31,455 nucleotides of DNA from Methanocatella intestini (GTDB taxonomy: Archaea; Methanobacteriota; Methanobacteria; Methanobacteriales; Methanobacteriaceae): NCBI RefSeq assembly GCF_002252585.1, contig NZ_NQLD01000010.1, one strand, 5' to 3'. The translations under genes and the position numbers were made by a program. The notes beneath the pieces are model-generated. The model saw only the letters and a program-made list of their open reading frames with translations. It searched no databases and was not told where the DNA came from. How positions within the stretch are numbered: position 1 is the stretch's first letter; the number at the start of each line of letters is the position of its first letter. Below are positions 23,095-31,455 of this stretch, in pieces.

Positions 23095-24195
23095 ACTAGG
23101 CTGATATTCTCCGTCTAATTTAATGTATTTTTCAGCTCTATTTACAGCTATTCCTAATCTTTTCAATTCTTCTTTTTTTGTAAATCTGTATTTTTTTCTA
23201 ATAGAAATTATTTTTTTAGCTGATTTTACACCAATGCCCGGAACTCTTATCAGGTCAATAAATGGTGCACTATTAATTTCTACAGGAAATATATTCATAT
23301 TATTTGCAGCTAAAATTTTAGGATCAGTATCTAAGGATAATCTATCATCATCTTCAAATACTAATTCTTTAAGTTTGTAATTATAATCATTTAATAAACT
23401 GTCTGCATTGTAAAGCTTACCTACTCTTTGGCTATTGCAGCTGTCTTTTTTTTCAAATTCAGTACCTTCAATAGGTGTAAATCCACTGTAATATGCACTA
23501 TGCAATTTGGAATTTTTGTATATTTTATCTATTCTATGTAGAATTTCTCTGTCTGTTTCGTTATTTGCACCGATAATTAACTGTGTAGTATGAGTAGAAT
23601 TTGGATATGTTGTAGAACTGTTTTCCAGTGAATCTATCCAATGTAATCTTTTCAGTATATCTTTTTTATAATCCTTTGTAGATGACAGTTCAGCCAAACC
23701 GCTTGGTGTAGCAGCTTCAATATTAATACTGACTCTATTAGCTAGTGCCATAGCTCTTTTAATAGAATCTTTTGATGCTCCAGGAACAATTTTTAGATGT
23801 ATATAATCATCGTAACCATAATCTTTTCTAAGACATCTGCAGGTTTCTATTGTTTTTTCCATTGTAGAATCTTCATTGTCTGCAATACCTGAACTTAGAA
23901 ACAGACCATTTACAAGACCTTTATTGTAGTATGTCATAAAAGCTTTAGCTAGTTCTTCAGGTTTTAACTCTAATCTGGTGAAAGTTCTTTTAGACTGATT
24001 AATGCAGTATTTACAGTCATTTTTACATTTGTTTGTAAGCAGTGTTTTAAATAATGGTATTTGACATCCATTATGACCTGTAGCATGGTATATTCCAGGC
24101 AGATTTACTTGTGATGATTTTTGATGATTTACATAATCACATAAATCATACTGAGCAGAGTCAGTTAAAACTTTCATCTTATGTAAAGTGGACAT
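23077..24195 (-). CDS. Radical SAM protein with C-terminal helix-hairpin-helix (putative DNA modification/repair)
   Basis: The 372-residue product has the radical SAM cluster motif CKNDCKYC at residues 57-64 (Cys57, Cys61, Cys64) in a TIM-barrel domain, and GLFLSSGI as the glycine-rich SAM-binding strand. Its C-terminus, IDLIRVPGIGVKSAKKIISI then KEELKRLGI, is a helix-hairpin-helix DNA-binding motif. This architecture fits the family described as a putative DNA modification/repair radical SAM protein, often encoded next to a uracil-DNA glycosylase-like gene; none is present here. The start at ATG 24195 lacks a ribosome binding site and may be leaderless; ATG 24177 is an alternative. Its end overlaps the ParB-like gene by 18 bases. 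Confidence 0.88.
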   Translation of the reverse strand: MSTLHKMKVLTDSAQYDLCDYVNHQKSSQVNLPGIYHATGHNGCQIPLFKTLLTNKCKNDCKYCINQSKRTFTRLELKPEELAKAFMTYYNKGLVNGLFLSSGIADNEDSTMEKTIETCRCLRKDYGYDDYIHLKIVPGASKDSIKRAMALANRVSINIEAATPSGLAELSSTKDYKKDILKRLHWIDSLENSSTTYPNSTHTTQLIIGANNETDREILHRIDKIYKNSKLHSAYYSGFTPIEGTEFEKKDSCNSQRVGKLYNADSLLNDYNYKLKELVFEDDDRLSLDTDPKILAANNMNIFPVEINSAPFIDLIRVPGIGVKSAKKIISIRKKYRFTKKEELKRLGIAVNRAEKYIKLDGEYQPSLDIFE

Positions 24196-24240
24196 GATTA
24201 ATTATTATATATTAGTTATAATTAATGCTTTTGGCAAGCA

Positions 24241-24285
24241 TATGAAAAATAAAAAATAAACCAGACTATTTATTTAATCTGGTTT
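24241..24285 (-). terminator. Intrinsic-like terminator of the ilvD-hisD operon
   Basis: On the minus strand an eight-base stem, AAACCAGA (24278-24285) with TCTGGTTT (24258-24265), encloses the hisD stop codon in its loop and runs into a T-rich tract at 24242-24258. Hairpin plus U-tract is the expected signal for ending transcription, and in archaea the U-tract alone can suffice. Confidence 0.6.
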
Positions 24286-25540
24286 TGATTGAGTCAACAT
24301 GTGCAAATAATCCTTCATATTCTGCTATTGGGATACATATCTTAGATATTTTTTCCAAACCTTCTTGTGTGATTTTTTGAACTGTTGGTTTTTTAATAAA
24401 TGATTCTGTAGACAGTCCGGAATACATTTTAGCCCCTCCACCAGTTGGAAGAACATGGTTGGTTCCGGATCCATAATCTCCACATGCAACCGGAGAATAT
24501 TTGCCTAAGAATATTGATCCTGCATTATTTATTTTACTTAATACCTCTTCGTCATCTTTTGTCATAATAACTAAGTGTTCCGGAGCATATTCATTTGTAA
24601 CATATATTGCATCTTCAAAGTTTTCAGTAAGAATAATTTTTCCACTGTTAGCTAGAGCTTCTTTTATGATTTCAGATCTTGGAGCATCTTCGGTTTTTTT
24701 ATCTACAATTTCTGAAACATCTTCAGCTAATTTTTCATCATCTGTTACAAAAAAACATGACGCTTTAGGGTCGTGTTCTGCTTGTGATAATATGTCTGTA
24801 GCAATATATTCTGCATTAGCTGTTTTATCTGCAAGTATCAGCACTTCAGATGGTCCTGCTGGAAACTCAATATCTACTTGACCAAATACTAATTTTTTAG
24901 CAGCTGTTACGAAAATATTTCCAGGACCTACAATTTTTTCAACTTTAGGGACACTTTCAGTACTATAAGCCATAGCTCCAATAGCCTGAGCTCCTCCTAC
25001 TTTATATATTTCATCTGCTCCAGCTAAATGAGCAGCTACTAAAATTGCATTACCTATTTTACCGTCTTTTTGTGGTGGTGAACAGCAGATAATTTTTTTA
25101 ACTCCAGCTATTTTTGCAGGAATTACAGTCATTAAAATTGTAGACGGATAAGCTGCTCTTCCTCCGGGAATATAACATCCAACACTGTTTATTGGCCTTA
25201 CAATCTGTCCGGCAGTTATTCCTTCCCTAACTTCAATATTCCATTCTTCAGGAATTTCTTTTTTATGAAATTTTTCAATATTTGCAGCTGCTTTTTTTAG
25301 AGCTTCCAATAAAGTATCATCTATTGTATCATAAGCTTCTTTTATTTCTTTATCTGTAACTTTTAAATTATCTATTGTGACTTTGTCGAATTTTTGTGTA
25401 TAATCTTTCAATGCCTGATCTTTGTTTTGCCTGACATTTTTTAGAATATCAGATACAGCATCTAAAACATTGTTTACATCTTCTTCTGATCTTTTAACAG
25501 TTTGTGATAAATCAATATCATCATATCTTAAAAGTTCCAT
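24266..25540 (-). CDS. hisD: Histidinol dehydrogenase
   Basis: HisD oxidises L-histidinol to histidine in two NAD-dependent steps, the last two reactions of histidine synthesis. The 424-residue product is full length. Visible signatures are VREGITAGQIVRPINSVGCYIPGGRAAYPST, VGGAQAIGAMAYSTESVPKVEKIVGPGN, the conserved AGPSEVLILAD, the zinc and catalytic region SQAEHDPKA, the general-base Glu-His in EYAPEHLVIM, and GDYGSGTNHVLPTGG. The gene begins five bases after the stop codon of ilvD, so the histidine gene is cotranscribed with a branched-chain amino acid gene and is not in a his cluster here. A hairpin with U-tract follows it. Confidence 0.97.
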   Translation of the reverse strand: MELLRYDDIDLSQTVKRSEEDVNNVLDAVSDILKNVRQNKDQALKDYTQKFDKVTIDNLKVTDKEIKEAYDTIDDTLLEALKKAAANIEKFHKKEIPEEWNIEVREGITAGQIVRPINSVGCYIPGGRAAYPSTILMTVIPAKIAGVKKIICCSPPQKDGKIGNAILVAAHLAGADEIYKVGGAQAIGAMAYSTESVPKVEKIVGPGNIFVTAAKKLVFGQVDIEFPAGPSEVLILADKTANAEYIATDILSQAEHDPKASCFFVTDDEKLAEDVSEIVDKKTEDAPRSEIIKEALANSGKIILTENFEDAIYVTNEYAPEHLVIMTKDDEEVLSKINNAGSIFLGKYSPVACGDYGSGTNHVLPTGGGAKMYSGLSTESFIKKPTVQKITQEGLEKISKICIPIAEYEGLFAHVDSIKTRLNK

Positions 25541-25545
25541 CTAAA

Positions 25546-27195
25546 TTACCTCAATATAGCTCCAGTATCTGCTGATTGAACAACTTTGCTGTATATTGAT
25601 AACCATCCGTCAACATCTCTTTTTGGATTCTTTCTATTGGCTAATCTATTTGATATTTCCTCATCAGATAATTCCACATTTATAAATCTGTTTTCAATAT
25701 CAATTTCTATTATGTCTCCATCTTCAATAGCTCCAATAGGACCGTCAGACATTGCTTCAGGTGATACATGTCCAATACAGGGACCCCTTGTTCCTCCAGA
25801 GAATCTTCCATCTGTAATAAGACCTACATCTTTGATTTCCATACCTGCAAGTGCAGAAGTAGGATTTAACATTTCCCTCATTCCGGGACCGCCTTTAGGA
25901 CCTTCATATCTGATTACTAAAATATCTCCCTCTTCTACTTTATGGTCAAATATAGCCTGAGTAACTTCTTCTTCACTATTAAATACTTTAGCAGGTCCTT
26001 TAAGATGCATTAAATCTGGTGAAACTGCACCTTTTTTAACAACTGATCCGTTAGGTGCAATATTTCCTTTTAATATAGCTATTCCACCATCTTTATGTAT
26101 AGGATTATCTAACGGATGGATAACATCTGTATTTGTAACTTCAACATCTTCAATGTTTTCTCCTAATGTTTTTGTTGTAACAGTAACAGCAGATGTATCA
26201 ATTTTATCTCCAAGTGTTTTTAATACTCCAGGAATTCCTCCAGCTTTATGTAAGTCCATCATTGTATCTGTACCTGCTGGAGAAATTAGACAAATATGGG
26301 GAACTACTCTGCTGATTTTGTCAAATAAATCAAGAGTAACTTCAACACCTTCAACTTCATTAGCTATTGCAGGTATATGAAGTGCAGTGTTACTTGATCC
26401 GCCAAGAGCCATATCTACTGTAATTGCATTGTTAAATGCTTCCTGTGTTAAAATGTCTGACGGTTTCAAATCAGCTTCTACTAATTTAATGATTTGTTTA
26501 CCTGAATTGTAAGCCATTTCTTCATTAGCTTTATCTGCTGCATGAGTTGTAGCACAAAATGGCAGGGATAATCCTAAAGTTTCTGTTACACATGCCATAG
26601 TATTTGCAGTAAATAATCCGGAACAGCTCCCTGCACCTGGACAGGCGCATTTTTCAATTTCGTAAACTTCCTCTTCTGATATTTTGCCTGCAGATTCCTG
26701 ACCGACAGCTTCAAATACAGTAATCAAATCTGCATTTTTACCTTTATATTGTCCGGCAGCCATTGGCCCACCGGTAACTACGATTGCCGGAACATTTACT
26801 CTGGCTGCACCCATAATCATACCTGGAACTACTTTATCACAGCTAGGCATAAGTACTAATCCGTCAAAACTATGTCCTTTAGCCATACTTTCAACAGTAG
26901 CAGCTATAATTTCTCTGGAAGGAAGGGAATATTTCATTCCTTCGTGATTCATACTTATTCCATCACAAATAGCCATAGTGTTAAATTCAAATGGAATACC
27001 TCCAGCAGCTATTATTCCTTCTTTTACAAATTCAACAAGTTTTCTGAGATGAATATGTCCGGGAACAATTTCTGTAAAACTGTTAGCTATTCCAATAAAA
27101 GGTTTATCAAAGTCATTATCTCCAAGACCGCATGCTCTAAGTAAAGACCTATGTGGTGCTCTTTGAATTCCTTTTTTAATATTGTCACTTTTCAT
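25546..27195 (-). CDS. ilvD: Dihydroxy-acid dehydratase
   Basis: IlvD dehydrates 2,3-dihydroxy-isovalerate (and -methylvalerate) to the 2-oxoacids for valine, leucine and isoleucine. The 549-residue product is full length for the bacterial/archaeal IlvD. The iron-sulfur ligands are visible in MPSCDKVVPGM and in CACPGAGSCSGLFTANTM. Other signatures are FNTMAICDGISMNHEGMKYSLPSRE and GLITDGRFSGGTRGPCIGHVSPEA. It supplies the substrate for leuA, located at 11971. It has no strong ribosome binding site; GTGATT lies just before the ATG. A TATA-like element is at about 27222-27240. hisD follows in the same transcript. Confidence 0.97.
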   Translation of the reverse strand: MKSDNIKKGIQRAPHRSLLRACGLGDNDFDKPFIGIANSFTEIVPGHIHLRKLVEFVKEGIIAAGGIPFEFNTMAICDGISMNHEGMKYSLPSREIIAATVESMAKGHSFDGLVLMPSCDKVVPGMIMGAARVNVPAIVVTGGPMAAGQYKGKNADLITVFEAVGQESAGKISEEEVYEIEKCACPGAGSCSGLFTANTMACVTETLGLSLPFCATTHAADKANEEMAYNSGKQIIKLVEADLKPSDILTQEAFNNAITVDMALGGSSNTALHIPAIANEVEGVEVTLDLFDKISRVVPHICLISPAGTDTMMDLHKAGGIPGVLKTLGDKIDTSAVTVTTKTLGENIEDVEVTNTDVIHPLDNPIHKDGGIAILKGNIAPNGSVVKKGAVSPDLMHLKGPAKVFNSEEEVTQAIFDHKVEEGDILVIRYEGPKGGPGMREMLNPTSALAGMEIKDVGLITDGRFSGGTRGPCIGHVSPEAMSDGPIGAIEDGDIIEIDIENRFINVELSDEEISNRLANRKNPKRDVDGWLSIYSKVVQSADTGAILR

Positions 27196-27560
27196 CTAAT
27201 CACACAATTTAGTCTTTAGTATTTTAATATATAATATTTAATAATAAATAAAAGCTATGTTACTTATTTTAAAAGGGAATAATTTAATCTGTTGATTTAT
27301 TCACGATTTAATAAAGTTTAATAATTTAACTGATTTTATACATGATTTATATTCTTTTTTATTAATTATTAGCTGATTTTAATCTGTAACTTTTGATAAT
27401 TAATCTTTTTAGAGCTTCTGATTTTATTGAATTAACTTATAAAAAATGGATTTTGGCCTGTTAATCAAATACTTTATTAAATATAAAAATTAAATTTCTT
27501 AATATAATGAAAACTTAATTTTATTATAATTATTTTTTTAAAAAACCTAGAGGTGAACCA
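27196..27560. other. Divergent intergenic region between ilvD and aspS
   Basis: These 365 bases are very AT-rich. A TATA-like run (TTATATATT on the minus strand, about 27226-27234) would serve ilvD. On the plus strand TTAATATAAT at 27500-27509 or TTATTATAAT at 27521-27530 would serve aspS. Several loose copies of GATTTTAATCTG-like words occur between 27290 and 27430 without clear spacing. No gene, RNA or strong hairpin was found. Confidence 0.4.
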
Positions 27561-28880
27561 ATGCAAGGTTTATTAAACGAATGGAGAAGAACAAATTATA
27601 CTAAAAATGTTACTCCTGATTTAACTGGACAAGATGTCATCGTCATGGGTTGGGTACATGAAATCCGTGATTTAGGTGGAATCATCTTTGTTATTATTAG
27701 AGATAGAGAAGGTAAAGTACAAATTACCGCACCAAGTAAAAAAGTGGATGCAGAAATACTTGAAGATATCAGAAAACTTAGAAAAGAATCTGTTGTAGCT
27801 ATTAAAGGTACAGTTCAAGAAGCTAACCAAGCACCTACTGGCGTTGAAATTATTCCTAAAGAAATTAATCTTTTAAATTTAGCTAATCAGCCACTTCCTA
27901 TGGATCCTACTGATAAAGTTAAAGCTGAAATTGATACAAGATTAGATTCAAGATTCATTGATTTAAGAAGAGATAATGTCAGCGCTATTTTCAAAATTAA
28001 AAATAGAATGTTCCATACTGTAAGGGATTTCTTCTATGAAAATGGATTTATGGAAATTAACACTCCAAAACTTGTAGCTTCTGCTACTGAAGGAGGAACT
28101 GAACTTTTCCCAATTACATATTTCGAAAAAGAAGCATTCTTAGGTCAATCTCCACAATTATACAAACAGATGATGATGTCTAGTGGAATGGATAGGGTAT
28201 TTGAAATCGGCCAAATTTTCAGAGCTGAAGAACATGATACTTTAAGACATTTAAACGAAGCTGTTTCTATTGATGCAGAAGCTTCTTTTATGGATGATGT
28301 TGATGTAATGAAAATACTCAACAATATGATTGAACAGGTTATTATTGACATCAATGAAGACTGTAAAGAAGAATTAAACATATTGGAACATGAAATGCCT
28401 GTTCCAGACGGTCCTTTCCCTGTTGTAACTTATGATGAAGCAGTAGATATTGTAAACTCCAGAGATGTTGAAATGAGCTGGGGTGAAGATTTATCCCGTG
28501 CAGGTGAAAAAGCATTAGGTGATGTAATGGGAGGATTCTACTTCTTAACTGAATGGCCTTCTGAAATTAAACCGTTTTATGTAATGCCTAATTCTAAAGA
28601 TCCTACTAAAGCACATGCATTTGATTTAATGTATAATAACTTGGAATTATCTTCTGGTGCTACCCGTGTACACCAATACGATGTTTTAGTAAAACAAATT
28701 GAAGATAAAGGATTGAATGTAGCTTCATTTGGTAGCTACTTAAAAGCTTTCGAATATGGTATGCCTCCTCACGCTGGATGGGGTGTAGGTGCTGACAGAT
28801 TAGCTATGGTACTTACTGGTGTTGAAAATATTCGTGAAACAGTTCTCTTCCCAAGAGACAGACACAGATTAACTCCTTAA
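27561..28880 (+). CDS. aspS: Aspartyl-tRNA synthetase, archaeal type
   Basis: The 439-residue class II synthetase has an N-terminal OB-fold anticodon-binding domain (VIVMGWVHEIRDLGGIIFVIIRDREG, residues about 25-50). The catalytic core shows motif 2, GQSPQLYKQMMMSSGMDRVF then EIGQIFRAEEHDTLRHLNE, and motif 3, GWGVGADRLAMVLTGVENIRE then VLFPRDRHRLTP at the C-terminus. The short length without the bacterial insertion marks it as archaeal. With gatA in the same window, it may be non-discriminating and also aspartylate tRNA(Asn), as in Methanothermobacter; that cannot be proved from the window alone. GAGGTGA sits just before ATG 27561. It is followed by a flavoprotein gene 12 bases downstream. 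Confidence 0.97.
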   Translation: MQGLLNEWRRTNYTKNVTPDLTGQDVIVMGWVHEIRDLGGIIFVIIRDREGKVQITAPSKKVDAEILEDIRKLRKESVVAIKGTVQEANQAPTGVEIIPKEINLLNLANQPLPMDPTDKVKAEIDTRLDSRFIDLRRDNVSAIFKIKNRMFHTVRDFFYENGFMEINTPKLVASATEGGTELFPITYFEKEAFLGQSPQLYKQMMMSSGMDRVFEIGQIFRAEEHDTLRHLNEAVSIDAEASFMDDVDVMKILNNMIEQVIIDINEDCKEELNILEHEMPVPDGPFPVVTYDEAVDIVNSRDVEMSWGEDLSRAGEKALGDVMGGFYFLTEWPSEIKPFYVMPNSKDPTKAHAFDLMYNNLELSSGATRVHQYDVLVKQIEDKGLNVASFGSYLKAFEYGMPPHAGWGVGADRLAMVLTGVENIRETVLFPRDRHRLTP

Positions 28881-28892
28881 ATTTTGATTGTT

Positions 28893-30101
28893 ATGGAAGA
28901 ATTTGATATAGCTGTAATTGGCGGGGGTCCTGCAGGAATAATGGCTGCAATAGCTGCTTCTGCAGATTCAAATGTTGTATTGCTTGAAAAAAACTCCTCT
29001 TTAGGTCATAAACTTCTTATTACTGGGGGAGGCAGATGCAATATAACTAATGAAAAGCCAATTAAAAAGCTATTAAATTCTTTTCATGATAAAAACTTTT
29101 TAAAACACTCTTTTTACACTTTTACAAATGAAATGCTACTGGACTTATTTAGAAACAGAGGTCTTGATTTTATAATTGAAGATAATAATAGAGTATTTCC
29201 AGAAACTGAGAAATCTCAAGATATATTAGCTATTTTAAAAGATTATTTAAAAGATATAACTATAAAATACAATTATAAAGTTTCAGATATTAAAAAAGAA
29301 AATAATTTTGTAATAAATAATGATATTATTGCTAAAAAAGTCATAATAGCTACTGGGGGAGCTACATTTCCAAAAACAGGTTCTGCAGGAGACGGATATT
29401 GTCTGACAGATAATCCGGTTACAGATATTAAATATGGGCTGGTTCCTTTAATAACTAAAAAAGACTTGTCAGATATTGCAGGAATTACCTTATATGATGT
29501 TGTTATAAAATATAAAAACTTCAAAATTAAAGGTAATGTTCTAATAAGTCATGTTGGTTTAACAGGTCCCGGAATTTTAAATATAAGTAGTGAAATTTCC
29601 AGAAATGTGGATTATAATATTTTGGATAATGCTGATGTTAAATTAGATGAAGTCTTGTCTGTTGATTTATGCCCTGATTTTAATCAGGAAGAATTAAAAA
29701 CTAAATTCACTAATGATTTTCAGGATAAAGGAAAAACATACATTAAAAACTACTTAAAATACTTTTTAACTAATAATTTTATTCCATTCTTTTTAGAATC
29801 TGTTGAAATTGAAGGGGAAACTCAATTAAGCAGAATTAATAAAAAACAAAAAAATAAGTTAGTTGAAGCTTTAAAAAATTTTAAATTTGAAATATCCGCT
29901 TTCAATAAAGATTTAAGTCATGTTACTTTAGGTGGGATAGCTATTGAGAATATTAATCCTAAAACTATGGAATCAACAATAACTGAAGATTTATATTTTG
30001 CAGGTGAAGTTTTAGAACCTGTCGGTCCTACAGGTGGATATAATCTCAAAATAGCATTTTCTACAGGATATTTGGCAGGTTTATCTGCATCTAAAAAATA
30101 A
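28893..30101 (+). CDS. HI0933/BaiN-family NAD(P)/FAD-dependent oxidoreductase
   Basis: The 402-residue product starts with an FAD-binding Rossmann motif, DIAVIGGGPAGIMAAIAAS, and the family hallmark KLLITGGGRCNITNE at about residues 41-55. A second dinucleotide region KVIIATGGATFPKTGSAGDGY and the C-terminal LYFAGEVLEPVGPTGGYNLK complete the HI0933/BaiN-like pattern. Members are flavoproteins of mostly unknown substrate; the BaiN name reflects a bile acid activity in one gut bacterium and should not be transferred without evidence. The ATG at 28893 is preferred over a TTG at 28884. No ribosome binding site is evident, so translation may depend on read-through from aspS. Confidence 0.9.
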   Translation: MEEFDIAVIGGGPAGIMAAIAASADSNVVLLEKNSSLGHKLLITGGGRCNITNEKPIKKLLNSFHDKNFLKHSFYTFTNEMLLDLFRNRGLDFIIEDNNRVFPETEKSQDILAILKDYLKDITIKYNYKVSDIKKENNFVINNDIIAKKVIIATGGATFPKTGSAGDGYCLTDNPVTDIKYGLVPLITKKDLSDIAGITLYDVVIKYKNFKIKGNVLISHVGLTGPGILNISSEISRNVDYNILDNADVKLDEVLSVDLCPDFNQEELKTKFTNDFQDKGKTYIKNYLKYFLTNNFIPFFLESVEIEGETQLSRINKKQKNKLVEALKNFKFEISAFNKDLSHVTLGGIAIENINPKTMESTITEDLYFAGEVLEPVGPTGGYNLKIAFSTGYLAGLSASKK

Positions 30102-30117
30102 AATAGAATTATTTTAG

Positions 30118-30351
30118 CTATTCATTTTTTGCAGATAATTTAGATGATTTATTATTTTTCATGGATTCCTTTAGTTCACCAAGAGTTGCCATTCCAATAT
30201 TGGTTACATAGGATACGTCATATAAATCCATTTCTTTTTTTATCAGTTCCTCAGCTATTTCAAAGCTGGATTCTTTTATTCCTTCTTTGAATCCTTTTTC
30301 GAATCCTTCGTTGTATTTTTGTTCTCCATATTCTTCTTCTAATGTAAACAT
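30118..30351 (-). pseudogene. Rpn-family nuclease C-terminal fragment
   Basis: The 77-residue frame reads EYGEQKYNEGFEKGFKEGIK followed by a helical segment IAEELIKKEMDLYDVSYVTNIGM and LGELKESM. This Glu/Lys/Gly heptad-like tail and terminal helix pair are characteristic of the C-terminus of Rpn (PD-(D/E)XK transposase-like, recombination-promoting) proteins. The nuclease domain is absent. It is in frame with, and directly after, the stop codon of a second such remnant, so it is probably a leftover, although a small expressed protein cannot be excluded; AAGGTCA precedes its ATG. Confidence 0.6.
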
Positions 30352-30358
30352 ATTATGA

Positions 30359-30838
30359 CCTTACTTTTTGTATATTGTTTCTAATTCTCTTGTTGGGATG
30401 TCTGTTATCTCTGATACAAATTTCATTGACAAATATCTTTTTAATAATTTTTCAGCTCTTTCTACTTTATTTTTTTCCATGCCTTTTTTCATACCTTTTT
30501 TTTCTCCAGCTTCAAATCTGGACTGACCAAATTATTCTAATAATCTCATATTATCACTTAGTATATTGCTTAATTTTATTTGTGTTTCTTTATTTTCAAT
30601 AAATTTATCTACTAATAGCTAAGTTATGCCTAATACAAATTCTGACTTGTGGTGTATTGATTTTATTAATTTATTTAGTGTCTGCACAGTTTTTTCTAGC
30701 TGTTTTTCTATAGTGCATTCAAAACTCATTAATGGTGATAATGCAAGGTTTATCAATTTCAGTCTGGTTTATTTTTTAGTTATTTTTTATTTTATTTTCA
30801 ATAATATTTATAGCTTCATCACCGTCTTTGTTTGGCAC
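30359..30838 (-). pseudogene. Rpn-family nuclease pseudogene, cut by the insertion sequence
   Basis: Read on the minus strand, one frame gives MSFECTIEKQLEKTVQTLNK, then EFVLGIT, a stop, LLVDKFIENKETQIKLSNIL, LLE, a stop, FGQSRFEAGEKKGMKKGM and finally FVSEITDIPTRELETIYKK before the true stop at about 30361. The upstream part continues in a different frame as DEAINIIENKIKNN. So there are at least two internal nonsense codons and one frameshift. The pattern (GDEA-type loop, LPLM-like segment, Gly/Lys tail, final helix) fits the Rpn/PDDEXK family. The N-terminal nuclease core is missing; the remnant runs up to the end of the insertion sequence at 30834-30840. Confidence 0.65.
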
Positions 30839-31455
30839 TGTCAATAACTTTGGTGATGAATGCCTCGGAAGTTTCTCTGCACCCAGTATTTGGTTTTGAG
30901 AGAAAATCTTGTCCTAGCTCCTTCAAAAGTTCTTAATGTTTTTTTAANATGNNTNNNNNNNANNTTTNNNNNNANNCAGTATTTGGTTTTGAGAGAAAAT
31001 CTTGTCCTAGCTCCTTCAAAAGTTCTTAATGTTTTTTTAATATGTTTAGGGAAAACTTTTTGAAAGAAATTTTCAATTTTATTACTTGTAGTTGGAACAT
31101 TACTATTTTCAAGATGAAATGTTATTGTTTTAAAGTAAGGAATGATGAAAAACCACAATAAATTAAAAATAACTTTCGGTAAATTGTTTTGTATACTAAT
31201 AAGATAATCTCTACCTTTTTTAGCAGATTATAAATCATTAGCATCTAAAATATCAAAAACTAATTGTTTACAATAATTTAAGTATTCCAATTCTTCATCA
31301 GAATAATTATTTCTTTTTTTATCTTCTCTAATGTTCCGGTTTATCTTTTGTTTTGTGTGAAACATACAGAATTGATGTTTAACCCCAACTTTTTCAATTG
31401 CTGGATGATACTCATCTTTTAAATCAGATACAATACAAATCTTAGGCTGATTACG
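30834..31455 (-). mobile_element. Insertion sequence, copy B (ISM1-like), incomplete
   Basis: This copy runs off the window end. Its terminus GGCACTG (30834-30840) matches the end of copy A. The minus-strand transposase reads SDLKDEYHPAIEKVGVKHQF then CMFHTKQKINRNIRE, a DDE-type catalytic region, through to the same C-terminus as copy A. A stop codon (TAA at 31228-31230) replaces the Glu of copy A, so the gene as written is broken. A gap of mixed N bases at 30948-30976 is flanked by the same 64 bases on both sides (30884-30947 and 30977-31040), a sign of imperfect contig joining. Confidence 0.8.
30948..30976. other. Assembly gap with N bases between duplicated ends
   Basis: Mixed N and base calls separate two identical 64-base stretches inside the insertion sequence. 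This is best explained as two contig ends, each stopping in the repeat, placed side by side. The apparent in-frame duplication in the transposase should not be taken as real. Confidence 0.85.

Noticed and set aside
27290..27430. Loose GATTTTAATCTG-like words between ilvD and aspS as a regulatory repeat
   Set aside because: Spacing is irregular and the words are AT-rich enough to arise by chance.
30375..30847. Plus-strand frames at 30375-30602 and 30626-30847 as membrane protein genes
   Set aside because: They are the antisense of the Rpn pseudogene, where Lys/Glu codons read as Phe/Leu; no start signals.
30860..31063. Plus-strand open frame with repeated segments near the right end
   Set aside because: Antisense of the transposase and created by the N gap and the duplicated contig ends.

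Overview
The window looks like chromosomal DNA from a methanogenic archaeon of the order Methanobacteriales, most likely Methanobrevibacter smithii or a close relative. This is inferred from the very AT-rich sequence, archaeal promoters (TATA boxes about 25 bases from the expected starts), an archaeal CTP-dependent riboflavin kinase, AspRS of the archaeal type beside GatA, TrpB2 behind TGTACA boxes, the chromatin protein Alba, a large Asn-rich Ig-repeat adhesin-like protein, and an insertion sequence that resembles ISM1. It appears to be draft sequence: both ends run into copies of the same insertion sequence, in opposite orientation, with N bases at or near the junctions.

Layout. 1-621: truncated HtpX protease fragment joined to a partial insertion sequence. 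796-2075: riboflavin/FMN genes ribK and ribB, with a clear FMN riboswitch between them. 2076-5939 (minus): gatA, a CDP-alcohol phosphatidyltransferase, a CobB/CobQ-like protein with its two domains in reversed order, and a small unknown protein. 5940-6383: decayed aquaporin gene. 6384-7878: convergent HAD phosphatase and TIM-barrel isomerase-like genes. 7983-11912: PadR regulator, ABC-2 exporter (ATPase and permease) and a membrane-anchored eight-bladed PQQ-like propeller protein, apparently one operon. 11971-13506: leuA. 13579-13856: alba with a one-base frameshift. 13878-15573 (minus): PHP protein and DUF1786 protein. 15664-16965: trpB2 behind paired TGTACA boxes. 16961-17639: tandem duplication of a small three-helix membrane protein, with a scrap of adhesin coding sequence between the copies. 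17648-21115 (minus): adhesin-like gene whose signal-peptide start codon reads ACG. 21212-21582: 53 consecutive 7-base units. 21598-23094: ParA-type ATPase and an acidic protein that begins with a ParB-like peptide. 23077-27195 (minus): HhH radical SAM protein, hisD, ilvD. 27561-30101: aspS and a HI0933/BaiN-like flavoprotein. 30118-30838: decayed Rpn-family nuclease genes. 30834-31455: second insertion-sequence copy.

The most unusual region is 21212-23094. A strictly 7-base-phased array abuts the ribosome binding site of a ParA-family ATPase. The next gene encodes an N-terminal peptide like the one with which bacterial ParB stimulates ParA, a long acidic linker and a small C-terminal domain that could be a ribbon-helix-helix, but no ParB CTPase or HTH core. 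Together they look like a DNA partition cassette with its own centromere. The parts are visible in the sequence; the function is inferred. Other strong points are an FMN riboswitch in an archaeon with a plausible U-tract expression platform, the ACG start of the adhesin gene, and several freshly decaying genes (alba, aquaporin, Rpn).
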